Assembly (NCBI RefSeq): GCF_022682495.2
Contig: NW_026527291.1
Location: 310,001 to 374,000 of the forward strand
Source of the DNA: Desmodus rotundus
Lineage: Eukaryota; Chordata; Mammalia; Chiroptera; Phyllostomidae
DNA length: 64,000 bases
Direction of reading: 5' to 3'
Shown: piece after piece, positions 1 to 10,455 of the stretch
Layout of the letters: every line of letters starts with the position of its first letter
Numbering within the stretch: the stretch's first letter is position 1
Made by a program: the position numbers and the translations under genes
Notes under the pieces: generated by a model
Seen by the model: the letters and a program-made list of their open reading frames with translations, nothing else
Told to the model about the DNA's origin: nothing
Databases searched by the model: none

Positions 1-8
1 CATCCAGC
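1..8 (+). repeat. Partial C monomer (last 8 bases)
   Basis: The bases before the first landmark match the end of a C monomer (the ...ATCCAGC tail), so the array continues to the left of the window. Confidence 0.8.
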
Positions 9-187
9 AATAAGCAGCCCTCTGCCTCCACGGGGCTCAAAAACCTGGGCCCGTTGTGCGAGCACCTGGCGTTCGTGCAGGCAAACCCGCAGACCCCTCT
101 GGCCCGAACCCACCACTGCGAAGATCCCACTTTTCTTCCATCAGTAAAGGGGTCCTCCTTGAGGAGTGGAGGAACACGGGGAAGCCC

Positions 188-199
188 CCAGGAGATGGC
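188..199 (+). promoter_or_regulatory. CTCF-like core CCAGGAGATGGC (example, one per monomer)
   Basis: CCAGGAGATGGC matches the core CCANNAGRKGGC. It lies 179 bases after the landmark (178 in C*) in every monomer, always in the same orientation, and the surrounding CCCCCAGGAGATGGCTTTTC is invariant in A, B and C. The bases after the core are not a good CTCF match, and AGATGGC could equally be read as a weak YY1 site. Confidence 0.35.
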
Positions 200-244
200 T
201 TTTCTCCGAGCCGCGCCTGGCTCCTTTCGGGCCTATACGTGGGC

Positions 245-256
245 CGCGCGTGCGCA
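245..256 (-). promoter_or_regulatory. NRF1 consensus on the minus strand (example from A/B monomers)
   Basis: The plus strand reads CGCGCGTGCGCA; its complement TGCGCACGCGCG also fits YGCGCAYGCGCR exactly. It is at the same place as the C-type site and is intact in all A, A' and B monomers read. Confidence 0.5.
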
Positions 257-332
257 ATCAGGCTCCCCACAACAGGCCTCCCTCTGGTCACGGGGCCCAC
301 CCTTGAGGTGTCTCCTGACCCACCCTTGAGGG

Positions 333-342
333 GTCACGTGAC
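333..342. promoter_or_regulatory. CLEAR/E-box palindrome GTCACGTGAC (example of hundreds)
   Basis: The exact 10-bp palindrome GTCACGTGAC is the CLEAR consensus bound by TFEB, TFE3 and MITF, and is also a strong USF site. Nine copies lie in 333-680; a typical 909-bp B has six. With 47 complete long monomers the window holds roughly 300 or more (estimated, not computed). The motif is seen directly; binding is inference and would be sensitive to methylation of the central CpG. Confidence 0.55.
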
Positions 343-369
343 CCACCCCCGGGGGGTCTCGTGACGCAC

Positions 370-378
370 CCCTGAGGG
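370..378. promoter_or_regulatory. AP-2-like site at the minisatellite junction (example)
   Basis: CCCTGAGGG fits the TFAP2 consensus SCCYSRGGS and sits directly before an E-box (379-388) so that the two nearly abut. The arrangement repeats at each junction of ACCCCTGA with GGGGTCACGTG. It may simply follow from the minisatellite consensus. Confidence 0.35.
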
Positions 379-914
379 GTCACGTGACCCACCCCTGGGG
401 GGTCTCGTGACCCACACTTGAGGGGTCACGTGACCCAACCCTGGGGGGTCTCGTGACGCACCCCTGAGGGGTCACGTGACCCACCCCTGAGGGGTCACGT
501 GACCCACACCTGCGGGGTCACGTGACCCAACCCTGGGGGGTCTCGTGACGCACCCCTGAGGGGTCACGTGACCCACCCCTGGGGGGTCTCGTGACCCACC
601 CCTGAGGGGTCACGTGACCCACCCTTGAGGGGTTTCGTGACCCACCCTTTTGGGGTCACGTGACCCACCCTTTTGGGGTCTCGTGACCCAGCCTTGGGAG
701 GTCACCTGTCCCACCCTGGAGGGGTCAGGTGACCCGCCCTTGAGAGGTCACAGCAGTTTCACAGGGTCCCTGCGCACCTGTCCATGGAAACAGAAGCCCT
801 CCCTGCCACTCAGAGGACCGTGCGATTTCCCCTAGGCAACACTGCCCAGCAGGACTCTCAGCCCCGCACAGACAGTGTGCTAAGGACAGACTTGGATACC
901 GGGGCCCTGGGCGG

Positions 915-924
915 GGGATTTTCC
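915..924. promoter_or_regulatory. kappaB-like site GGGATTTTCC in A/B tails (example)
   Basis: GGGATTTTCC fits GGGRNWYYCC. It recurs about 95 bases before the end of A and B monomers. The homologous place in C reads GGGAATTTTCC, one base longer, so spacing is not kept. A single short match in a repeat may be chance. Confidence 0.2.
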
Positions 925-1009
925 ATGGAACTCTCTAAGGGACCGGTGCCCTGTGTCGCCCGGGAGTGCCCATGCCCTTCCTTGACCCCGCAGGACACTT
1001 GCCTCCAGC

Positions 1010-1918
1010 AATAAGCAGCCGTCTGCCTCCACGGGGCTCAAACACCTGGGCCCGGTGTGCGGGAACCTGGCGTACGTGGAGGCAAACCCCCAGACCCCTC
1101 TGGCCCGAACCCACCACTGCGAAGATCCCCCTTTTCTTCCATCCGTAAAGGGTCCCTCCCTGGGGAGTGGAGGAACACGGGGAGGCCCCCAGGAGATGGC
1201 TTTTCTCCGAGCCGCGGCTGGCTCCTTTCGGGCCCATACGTGGGCCGCGCGTGCGCACTCAGGCTCCCCACAACAGGCCTCCCTCGGGTCACGGGGCCCA
1301 CCCTTGTGGTGTCTCCTGACCCACCCATGAGGGGTCAAGTGACCCACGCCCGGGGGGTCTCGTGACCCACCCCTGAGGTGTCACGTGACCCACCCCTGGG
1401 GGGTCTCGTGACCCACCCTTGAGGGGTCACGTGACCCACCCCTGAGGGGTCACGTGACCCCCACCTGCGGGGTCACGTGACCCACCCCTGGGGGGTCTCG
1501 TGACGCACCCCTGAGGGGTCACGTGACCCACCCTTGAGGGGTTTCGTGACCCACCCTTTTGGTGTCACGTGACCCACCCTTTTGGGGTCTCCTGACCCAC
1601 CCTTGGGAAGTCACCTGTCCCACCCTGGAGGGGTCAGGTTACCCGACCTTGAGAGGTCACAGCAGTTTCACAGGGTCCCTGCGCACCTGTCCATGGAAAC
1701 AGAAGCCCTCCCTGCCACTCAGAGGACCGCGCGATTACCCCTAGGCCACACTGCCCAGCAGCACTCTCAGCCCCGCACAGACAGTGTGCTAAGGACAGAC
1801 TTTGATACCGGGGCCCTGGGCGGGGGATTTTCCATGGAACTCTCTAAGGGCCCGGTGCCCTGTGTCGCCCGGGAGTGCCCAAGCCCTTCCTTGACCCCGC
1901 AGGACACTTGCATCCAGC
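1010..1918 (+). repeat. Reference long monomer B (909 bp)
   Basis: The head carries GGTGTGCGGGAACCTGG, the same as in C, while the tail is the same kind as in A. The minisatellite (about 1291-1659, about 16 copies) begins with the irregular GTCAAGTGACCCACGCC. B always lies between A and C, and is absent after 43523. Length forms are 794, 908, 909 and 955 bp. Confidence 0.93.
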
Positions 1919-2484
1919 AATAAGCAGCCGTCTGCCTCCACGGGGCTCAAACACCTGGGCCCGGTGTGCGGGAACCTGGCGTACGTGGAGGCAAACCCCC
2001 AGACCCCTCTGGCCCGAACCCACCACTGCGAAGATCCCCCTTTTCTTCCATCCGTAAAGGGGCCCTCCCTGGGGAGTGGAGGAACATGGGGAGGCCCCCA
2101 GGAGATGGCTTTTCTCCGAGCCGCGGCTGGCTCGTTTCGGGCCTATACGTGGGCCGCGCATGCGCACTCAGGCTCCAAAGCACACGCCTTCCTCGGCTCA
2201 CCTGACCCACCCTTTAGAGGTCACAGCAGTTCCACAGGGTCCCTGGGCACCAGTCCGTGGACACAGGAGCCCTCCCTGCCACCTAAAGGACCACGCGATT
2301 TCCGCTGGGGAACACTCCCCAGAAGCACTCCCAGCCTCGCACAGACACTGTGCGCAGGATAGACTTGTGGACCAGGGGCCTGGGGGGGGGAATTTTCCAG
2401 GGAACTCGCTAAAGGCCAGGTGCCCTCTGTCGCCCTGGGAGTGCCCACGCCATCCCTTAACCCTGCAGGACACTATCATCCAGC
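1919..2484 (+). repeat. Reference short monomer C (566 bp)
   Basis: C shares its first half with B, then diverges at GGCTCCAAAGCACACG. In place of the minisatellite it has only a remnant (CTCACCTGACCCACCC then TTTAGAGGTCAC, about 2197-2222). Its 260-bp tail is clearly homologous to the A/B tail but only about four fifths identical by hand count. It contains a run of nine G before AATTTTCC. C is always followed by an A-type head. So C is an old relative of the long monomer that lost, or never gained, the minisatellite. Confidence 0.93.
2155..2166. promoter_or_regulatory. NRF1 consensus CGCGCATGCGCA (example from C monomers)
   Basis: This fits YGCGCAYGCGCR exactly and contains the palindrome GCGCATGCGC. 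It lies 236 bases after the landmark in C monomers. It is broken in the C copies at 9890 and 17815 (GGCCGAGCATGCG) and at 31235 (one inserted A). Confidence 0.5.
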
Positions 2485-4960
2485 AATAAGCAGCCCTCTG
2501 CCTCCACGGGGCTCAAAAACCTGGGCCCGTTGTGCGAGCACCTGGCGTTCGTGCAGGCAAACCCGCAGACCCCTCTGGCCCGAACCCACCACTGCGAAGA
2601 TCCCACTTTTCTTCCATCAGTAAAGGGGTCCTCCTTGAGGAGTGGAGGAACACGGGGAAGCCCCCAGGAGATGGCTTTTCTCCGAGCCGCGCCTGGCTCC
2701 TTTCGGGCTTATACGTGGGCCGCGCGTGCGCACTCAGGCTCCCCACAACAGGCCTCCCTCGGGTCACGGGGCCCACCCTTGAGGTGTCTCCTGACCCACC
2801 CTTGAGGGGTCACGTGACCCACCCACGGGGGGTCTCGTGACGCACCCCTGAGGGGTCACGTGACCCACCCCTGGGGGGTCTCGTGACCCACCCTTGAGGG
2901 GTCAGGTGACCCACCCCTGAGGGGTCACGTGACCCACACCTGCGGGGTCACGTGACCCAACCCTGGGGGGTCTCGTGACGCACCCCTGAGGGGTCACGTG
3001 ACCCACCCCTGGGGGGTCTCGTGACCCACCTCTGAGGGGTCACGTGACCCACCCTTGAGGGGTTTCGTGACCCACCCTTTTGGGGTCACGTGACCCACCC
3101 TTTTGGGGTCTCGTGACCCAGCCTTGGGAGGTCACCTGTCCCACCCTGGAGGGGTCAGGTGACCCGCCCTTGAGAGGTCACAGCAGTTTCACAGGGTCCC
3201 TGCGCACCTGTCCATGGAAACAGAAGCCCTCCCTGCCACTCAGAGGACCGTGCGATTTCCCCTAGGCCACACTGCCCAGCAGGACTCTCAGCCCCGCACA
3301 GACAGTGTGCTAAGGACAGACTTGGATACCGGGGCCCTGGGCGGGGGATTTTCCATGGAACTCTCTAAGGGCCCGGTGCCCTGTGTCGCCCGGGAGTGCC
3401 CAAGCCCTTCCTTGACCCCGCAGGACACTTGCATCCAGCAATAAGCAGCCGTCTGCCTCCACGGGGCTCAAACACCTGGGCCCGGTGTGCGGGAACCTGG
3501 CGTACGTGGAGGCAAACCCCCAGACCCCTCTGGCCCGAACCCACCACTGCGAAGATCCCCCTTTTCTTCCATCCGTAAAGGGGCCCTCCCTGGGGAGTGG
3601 AGGAACACGGGGAGGCCCCCAGGAGATGGCTTTTCTCCGAGCCGCGGCTGGCTCCTTTCGGGCCCATACGTGGGCCGCGCGTGCGCACTCAGGCTCCCCA
3701 CAACAGGCCTCCCTCGGGTCACGGGGCCCACCCTTGTGGTGTCTCCTGACCCACCCATGAGGGGTCAAGTGACCCACGCCCGGGGGGTCTCGTGACCCAC
3801 CCCTGAGGTGTCACGTGACCCACCCCTGGGGGGTCTCGTGACCCACCCTTGAGGGGTCACGTGACCCACCCCTGAGGGGTCACGTGACCCACACCTGCGG
3901 GGTCACGTGACCCACCCCTGGGGGGTCTCGTGACGCACCCCTGAGGGGTCACGTGACCCACCCCTGGGGGGTCTCGTGACGCACCCCTGAGGGGTCACGT
4001 GACCCACCCTTGAGGGGTTTCGTGACCCACCCTTTTGGTGTCACGTGACCCACCCTTTTGGGGTCTCGTGACCCACCCTTGGGAAGTCACCTGTCCCACC
4101 CTGGAGGGGTCAGGTTACCCGACCTTGAGAGGTCACAGCAGTTTCACAGGGTCCCTGCGCACCTGTCCATGGAAACAGAAGCCCTCCCTGCCACTCAGAG
4201 GACCGCGCGATTACCCCTAGGCCACACTGCCCAGCAGCACTCTCAGCCCCGCACAGACAGTGTGCTAAGGACAGACTTGGATACCGGGGCCCTGGGCGGG
4301 GGATTTTCCATGGAACTCTCTAAGGGCCCGGTGCCCTGTGTCGCCCGGGAGTGCCCAAGCCCTTCCTTGACCCCGCAGGACACTTGCATCCAGCAATAAG
4401 CAGCCGTCTGCCTCCACGGGGCTCAAACACCTGGGCCCGGTGTGCGGGAACCTGGCGTACGTGGAGGCAAACCCCCAGACCCCTCTGGCCCGAACCCACC
4501 ACTGCGAAGATCCCCCTTTTCTTCCATCCGTAAAGGGGCCCTCCCTGGGGAGTGGAGGAACATGGGGAGGCCCCCAGGAGATGGCTTTTCTCCGAGCCGC
4601 GGCTGGCTCGTTTCGGGCCTATACGTGGGCCGCGCATGCGCACTCAGGCTCCAAAGCACACGCCTTCCTCGGCTCACCTGACCCACCCTTTAGAGGTCAC
4701 AGCAGTTCCACAGGGTCCCTGGGCACCAGTCCGTGGACACAGGAGCCCTCCCTGCCACCTAAAGGACCACGCGATTTCCGCTGGGGAACACTCCCCAGAA
4801 GCACTCCCAGCCTCGCACAGACACTGTGCGCAGGATAGACTTGTGGACCAGGGGCCTGGGGGGGGGAATTTTCCAGGGAACTCGCTAAAGGCCAGGTGCC
4901 CTCTGTCGCCCTGGGAGTGCCCACGCCATCCCTTAACCCTGCAGGACACTATCATCCAGC
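2485..4960 (+). repeat. HOR unit 2: A-B-C trimer, 2476 bp
   Basis: A 2485-3439, B 3440-4394 (both 955 bp), C 4395-4960. Tracts about 2766-3180 and 3721-4135. Private change GGGCTTATACG near 2706. Same total as unit 1 although the individual A and B lengths differ by 46 bp in opposite directions. Confidence 0.95.
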
Positions 4961-6481
4961 AATAAGCAGCCCTCTGCCTCCACGGGGCTCAAAAACCTGG
5001 GCCCGTTGTGCGAGCACCTGGCGTTCGTGCAGGCAAACCCGCAGACCCCTCTGGCCCGAACCCACCACTGCGAAGATCCCACTTTTCTTCCATCAGTAAA
5101 GGGGTCCTCCTTGAGGAGTGGAGGAACACGGGGAAGCCCCCAGGAGATGGCTTTTCTCCGAGCCGCGCCTGGCTCCTTTCGGGCCTATACGTGGGCCGCG
5201 CGTGCGCACTCAGGCTCCCCACAACAGGCCTCCCTCGGGTCACGGGGCCCACCCTTGAGGTGTCTCCTGACCCACCCTTGAGGGGTCACGTGACCCACCC
5301 ACGGGGGGTCTCGTGACGCACCCCTGAGGGGTCACGTGACCCACCCCTGGGGGGTCTCGTGACCCACCCTTGAGGGGTCAGGTGACCCACCCCTGAGGGG
5401 TCACGTGACCCACACCTGCGGGGTCACGTGACCCAACCCTGGGGGGTCTCGTGACGCACCCCTGAGGGGTCACGTGACCCACCCCTGGGGGGTCTCGTGA
5501 CCCACCTCTGAGGGGTCACGTGACCCACCCTTGAGGGGTTTCGTGACCCACCCTTTTGGGGTCACGTGACCCACCCTTTTGGGGTCTCGTGACCCAGCCT
5601 TGGGAGGTCACCTGTCCCACCCTGGAGGGGTCAGGTGACCCGCCCTTGAGAGGTCACAGCAGTTTCACAGGGTCCCTGCGCACCTGTCCATGGAAACAGA
5701 AGCCCTCCCTGCCACTCAGAGGACCGTGCGATTTCCCCTAGGCCACACTGCCCAGCAGGACTCTCAGCCCCGCACAGACAGTGTGCTAAGGACAGACTTG
5801 GATACCGGGGCCCTGGGCGGGGGATTTTCCATGGAACTCTCTAAGGGCCCGGTGCCCTGTGTCGCCCGGGAGTGCCCATGCCCTTCCTTGACCCCGCAGG
5901 ACACTTGCCTCCAGCAATAAGCAGCCGTCTGCCTCCACGGGGCTCAAACACCTGGGCCCGGTGTGCGGGAACCTGGCGTACGTGGAGGCAAACCCGCAGA
6001 CCCCTCTGGCCCGAACCCACCACTGCGAAGATCCCCCTTTTCTTCCATCCGTAAAGGGGCCCTCCCTGGGGAGTGGAGGAACATGGGGAGGCCCCCAGGA
6101 GATGGCTTTTCTCCGAGCCGCGGCTGGCTCGTTTCGGGCCTATACGTGGGCCGCGCATGCGCACTCAGGCTCCAAAGCACACGCCTTCCTCGGCTCACCT
6201 GACCCACCCTTTAGAGGTCACAGCAGTTCCACAGGGTCCCTGGGCACCAGTCCGTGGACACAGGAGCCCTCCCTGCCACCTAAAGGACCACGCGATTTCC
6301 GCTGGGGAACACTCCCCAGAAGCACTCCCAGCCTCGCACAGACACTGTGCGCAGGATAGACTTGTGGACCAGGGGCCTGGGGGGGGGAATTTTCCAGGGA
6401 ACTCGCTAAAGGCCAGGTGCCCTCTGTCGCCCTGGGAGTGCCCACGCCATCCCTTAACCCTGCAGGACACTATCATCCAGC
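4961..6481 (+). repeat. HOR unit 3: A-C dimer, 1521 bp
   Basis: A 4961-5915, C 5916-6481. Tract about 5242-5656. The C head has AAACCCGCAGACC instead of AAACCCCCAGACC, a mark shared by C monomers that follow A directly at 13841, 21744 and 27239. Confidence 0.95.
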
Positions 6482-7528
6482 AATAAGCAGCCCTCTGCCT
6501 CCACGGGGCTCAAACACCTGGGGCCGTTGTGCGAGCACCTGGCGTTCGTGCAGGCAAACCCGCAGACCCCTCTGGCCCGAACCCACCACTGCGAAGATCC
6601 CACTTTTCTTCCATCCGTAAAGGGGTCCTCCTTGAGGAGTGGAGGAACACGGGGAGGCCCCCAGGAGATGGCTTTTCTCCGAGCCGCGGCTGGCTCCTTT
6701 CGGGCCCATACGTGGGCCGCGCGTGCGCACTCAGGCTCCCCACAACAGGCCTCCCTCAGGTCACGGGGCCCACCCTTGTGGTGTCTCCTGACCCACCCAT
6801 GAGGGGTCAAGTGACCCACGCCCGGGGGGTCTCGTGACCCACCCCTGAGGTGTCACGTGACCCACCCCTGGGGGGTCTCGTGACCCACCCTTGAGGGGTC
6901 ACGTGACCCACCCCTGAGGGGTCACGTGACCCACACCTGCGGGGTCACGTGACCCAACCCTGGGGGGTCTCGTGACGCACCCCTGAGGGGTCACGTGACC
7001 CACCCCTGAGGGGTCACGTGACCCACACCTGCGGGGTCACGTGACCCAACCCTGGGGGGTCTCGTGACGCACCCCTGAGGGGTCACGTGACCCACCCCTG
7101 GGGGGTCTCGTGACCCACCCCTGAGGGGTCACGTGACCCACCCTTGAGGGGTTTCGTGACCCACCCTTTTGGGGTCACGTGACCCACCCTTTTGGGGTCT
7201 CGTGACCCAGCCTTGGGAGGTCACCTGTCCCACCCTGGAGGGGTCAGGTGACCCGCCCTTGAGAGGTCACAGCAGTTTCACAGGGTCCCTGCGCACCTGT
7301 CCATGGAAACAGAAGCCCTCCCTGCCACTCAGAGGACCGTGCGATTTCCCCTAGGCCACACTGCCCAGCAGGACTCTCAGCCCCGCACAGACAGTGTGCT
7401 AAGGACAGACTTGGATACCGGGGCCCTGGGCGGGGGATTTTCCATGGAACTCTCTAAGGGACCGGTGCCCTGTGTCGCCCGGGAGTGCCCATGCCCTTCC
7501 TTGACCCCGCAGGACACTTGCCTCCAGC
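6482..7528 (+). repeat. Reference hybrid monomer A' (1047 bp)
   Basis: The first part of the head is A-like (GTTGTGCGAGCACC, then CTCCTTGAGGAGTGG) but from GGAACACGGGGAGGCC onward it is B-like (GCCCATACG, CTTGTGGTGTC, GTCAAGTGACC). Two further marks, AAACACCTGGGGCCG and CCATCCGTAAAG, separate it from ordinary A. The minisatellite is the longest in the window, about 22 copies (about 6763-7269). A' is always followed by C, never by B. It looks like the product of exchange between A and B with loss of one long monomer. Confidence 0.88.
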
Positions 7529-8094
7529 AATAAGCAGCCGTCTGCCTCCACGGGGCTCAAACACCTGGGCCCGGTGTGCGGGAACCTGGCGTACGTGGAG
7601 GCAAACCCCCAGACCCCTCTGGCCCGAACCCACCACTGCGAAGATCCCCCTTTTCTTCCATCCGTAAAGGGGCCCTCCCTGGGGAGTGGAGGAACATGGG
7701 GAGGCCCCCAGGAGATGGCTTTTCTCCGAGCCGCGGCTGGCTCGTTTCGGGCCTATACGTGGGCCGCGCATGCGCACTCAGGCTCCAAAGCACACGCCTT
7801 CCTCGGCTCACCTGACCCACCCTTTAGAGGTCACAGCAGTTCCACAGAGTCCCTGGGCACCAGTCCGTGGACACAGGAGCCCTCCCTGCCACCTAAAGGA
7901 CCACGCGATTTCCGCTGGGGAACACTCCCCAGAAGCACTCCCAGCCTCGCACAGACACTGTGCGCAGGATAGACTTGTGGACCAGGGGCCTGGGGGGGGG
8001 AATTTTCCAGGGAACTCGCTAAAGGCCAGGTGCCCTCTGTCGCCCTGGGAGTGCCCACGCCATCCCTTAACCCTGCAGGACACTATCATCCAGC
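6482..8094 (+). repeat. HOR unit 4: A'-C dimer, 1613 bp
   Basis: A' 6482-7528 (1047 bp), C 7529-8094. Tract about 6763-7269, 22 copies. A' has CCTCAGGTCACGG, shared only with unit 8. C has CAGAGTCCC. Confidence 0.95.
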
Positions 8095-10455
8095 AATAAG
8101 CAGCCCTCTGCCTCCACGGGGCTCAAAAACCTGGGCCCGTTGTGCGAGCACCTGGCGTTCGTGCAGGCAAACCCGCAGACCCCTCTGGCCCGAACCCACC
8201 ACTGCGAAGATCCCACTTTTCTTCCATCAGTAAAGGGGTCCTCCTTGAGGAGTGGAGGAACACGGGGAAGCCCCCAGGAGATGGCTTTTCTCCGAGCCGC
8301 GCCTGGCTCCTTTCGGGCCTATACGTGGGCCGCGCGTGCGCACTCAGGCTCCCCACAACAGGCCTCCCTCGGGTCACGGGGCCCACCCTTGAGGTGTCTC
8401 CTGACCCACCCTTGAGGGGTCACGTGACCCACCCCCGGGGGGTCTCGTGACGCACCCCTGAGGGGTCACGTGACCCACCCCTGGGGGGTCTCGTGACCCA
8501 CACTTGAGGGGTCACGTGACCCAACCCTGGGGGGTCTCGTGACGCACCCCTGAGGGGTCACGTGACCCACCCCTGAGGGGTCACGTGACCCACACCTGCG
8601 GGGTCACGTGACCCAACCCTGGGGGGTCTCGTGACGCACCCCTGAGGGGTCACGTGACCCACCCCTGGGGGGTCTCGTGACCCACCCCTGAGGGGTCACG
8701 TGACCCACCCTTGAGGGGTTTCGTGACCCACCCTTTTGGGGTCACGTGACCCACCCTTTTGGGGTCTCGTGACCCAGCCTTGGGAGGTCACCTGTCCCAC
8801 CCTGGAGGGGTCAGGTGACCCGCCCTTGAGAGGTCACAGCAGTTTCACAGGGTCCCTGCGCACCTGTCCATGGAAACAGAAGCCCTCCCTGCCACTCAGA
8901 GGACCGTGCGATTTCCCCTAGGCCACACTGCCCAGCAGGACTCTCAGCCCCGCACAGACAGTGTGCTAAGGACAGACTTGGATACCGGGGCCCTGGGCGG
9001 GGGATTTTCCATGGAACTCTCTAAGGGACCGGTGCCCTGTGTCGCCCGGGAGTGCCCATGCCCTTCCTTGACCCCGCAGGACACTTGCCTCCAGCAATAA
9101 GCAGCCGTCTGCCTCCACGGGGCTCAAACACCTGGGCCCGGTGTGCGGGAACCTGGCGTACGTGGAGGCAAACCCCCAGACCCCTCTGGCCCGAACCCAC
9201 CACTGCGAAGATCCCCCTTTTCTTCCATCCGTAAAGGGGCCCTCCCTGGGGAGTGGAGGAACACGGGGAGGCCCCCAGGAGATGGCTTTTCTCCGAGCCG
9301 CGGCTGGCTCCTTTCGGGCCCATATGTGGGCCGCGCGTGCGCACTCAGGCTCCCCACAACAGGCCTCCCTCGGGTCACGGGGCCCACCCTTGTGGTGTCT
9401 CCTGACCCACCCATGAGGGGTCAAGTGACCCACGCCCGGGGGGTCTCGTGACCCACCCCTGAGGTGTCACGTGACCCACCCCTGGGGGGTCTCGTGACCC
9501 ACCCTTGAGGGGTCACGTGACCCACCCCTGAGGGGTCACGTGACCCACCCTTTTGGGGTCTCGTGACCCACCCTTGGGAAGTCACCTGTCCCACCCTGGA
9601 GGGGTCAGGTTACCCGACCTTGAGAGGTCACAGCAGTTTCACAGGGTCCCTGCGCACCTGTCCATGGAAACAGAAGCCCTCCCTGCCACTCAGAGGACCG
9701 CGCGATTACCCCTAGGCCACACTGCCCAGCAGCACTCTCAGCCCCGCACAGACAGTGTGCTAAGGACAGACTTTGATACCGGGGCCCTGGGCGGGGGATT
9801 TTCCATGGAACTCTCTAAGGGCCCGGTGCCCTGTGTCGCCCGGGAGTGCCCAAGCCCTTCCTTGACCCCGCAGGACACTTGCATCCAGCAATAAGCAGCC
9901 GTCTGCCTCCACGGGGCTCAAACACCTGGGCCCGGTGTGCGGGAACCTGGCGTACGTGGAGGCAAACCCCCAGACCCCTCTGGCCCGAACCCACCACTGC
10001 GAAGATCCCCCTTTTCTTCCATCCGTAAAGGGGCCCTCCCTGGGGAGTGGAGGAACATGGGGAGGCCCCCAGGAGATGGCTTTTCTCCGAGCCGCGGCTG
10101 GCTCGTTTCGGGCCTATACGTGGGCCGAGCATGCGCACTCAGGCTCCAAAGCACACGCCTTCCTCGGCTCACCTGACCCACCCTTTAGAGGTCACAGCAG
10201 TTCCACAGGGTCCCTGGGCACCAGTCCGTGGACACAGGAGCCCTCCCTGCCACCTAAAGGACCACGCGATTTCCGCTGGGGAACACTCCCCAGAAGCACT
10301 CCCAGCCTCGCACAGACACTGTGCGCAGGATAGACTTGTGGACCAGGGGCCTGGGGGGGGGAATTTTCCAGGGAACTCGCTAAAGGCCAGGTGCCCTCTG
10401 TCGCCCTGGGAGTGCCCACGCCATCCCTTAACCCTGCAGGACACTATCATCCAGC
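8095..10455 (+). repeat. HOR unit 5: A-B-C trimer, 2361 bp
   Basis: A 8095-9095, B 9096-9889 (794 bp), C 9890-10455. Tracts about 8376-8836 and 9377-9630; the B tract has lost five 23-mers relative to 909 bp. B has CATATGTGGG near 9323; C has the broken NRF1 site near 10126. Confidence 0.95.

Larger units (their letters stand above)
290..750 (+). repeat. 23-bp minisatellite inside long monomers (first of 47 full tracts)
   Basis: The basic unit is 23 bp: GGGGTCACGTGACCC followed by ACCCCTGA. It commonly alternates with a second form, GGGGTCTCGTGACGC followed by ACCCCTGA, giving a 46-bp dimeric period. A central GGGTCACGTGACCC is a perfect 14-bp palindrome. The 3' edge degenerates through TTTCGTGACC, ACCCTTTTGGGG and GTCACCTGTCCC forms. 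This tract holds about 20 copies and nine exact GTCACGTGAC sites. In the other long monomers the tract starts 281 bases after the landmark and ends 260 bases before the monomer ends. Confidence 0.95.
9..1009 (+). repeat. Reference long monomer A (1001 bp)
   Basis: Order of parts: a head of about 280 bp with the diagnostic GTTGTGCGAGCACCTGG, a CTCF-like core (188-199) and an NRF1-like site (245-256); then about 20 copies of the 23-bp minisatellite (about 290-750); then a tail of about 260 bp containing a kappaB-like site (915-924). A is told from B by AAGCCCCC rather than AGGCCCCC, by GCCTATACG rather than GCCCATACG, and by CTTGAGGTGTC rather than CTTGTGGTGTC at the start of the minisatellite. 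A always follows C. The 1001-bp form opens each superblock; the usual form elsewhere is 955 bp with 18 copies. Confidence 0.93.
9..2484 (+). repeat. HOR unit 1: A-B-C trimer, 2476 bp
   Basis: A 9-1009, B 1010-1918, C 1919-2484. Minisatellite tracts about 290-750 and 1291-1659. Private bases include T at 285, A at 838, T at 1153 and C at 1592. A has GCGCAATCAGG. B has GACCCCCACCTGCGG, shared with the B at 24832, 30327 and 37709. Confidence 0.95.
9..8094 (+). repeat. Superblock 1 (8086 bp): A-B-C, A-B-C, A-C, A'-C
   Basis: Ten monomers. It is the longest superblock because its first B is 909 bp rather than 794 and its second B is 955 rather than 909 bp. It carries private changes in 9-1918 that no other block shares, so it is the most diverged copy at its left end. 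Confidence 0.9.

Noticed and set aside
9..14. AATAAG landmark as a polyadenylation signal
   Set aside because: It is not AATAAA or ATTAAA, lies within a homogeneous repeat, and no gene precedes it.
290..750. CRISPR array
   Set aside because: The 23-bp repeats abut with no unique spacers and there are no cas genes.
2391..2399. G9 run in C as a G-quadruplex
   Set aside because: It is one long run next to a G4 and a few G3 groups; a four-tract quadruplex with short loops is not evident, so only a mention as a possible stall site is warranted.
2454..2470. Telomere-like CCCTTAACCC in C tails
   Set aside because: It is a single short match; the homologous A/B place reads CCTTCCTTGACCCC, so it arose by point differences and is not a telomeric tract.
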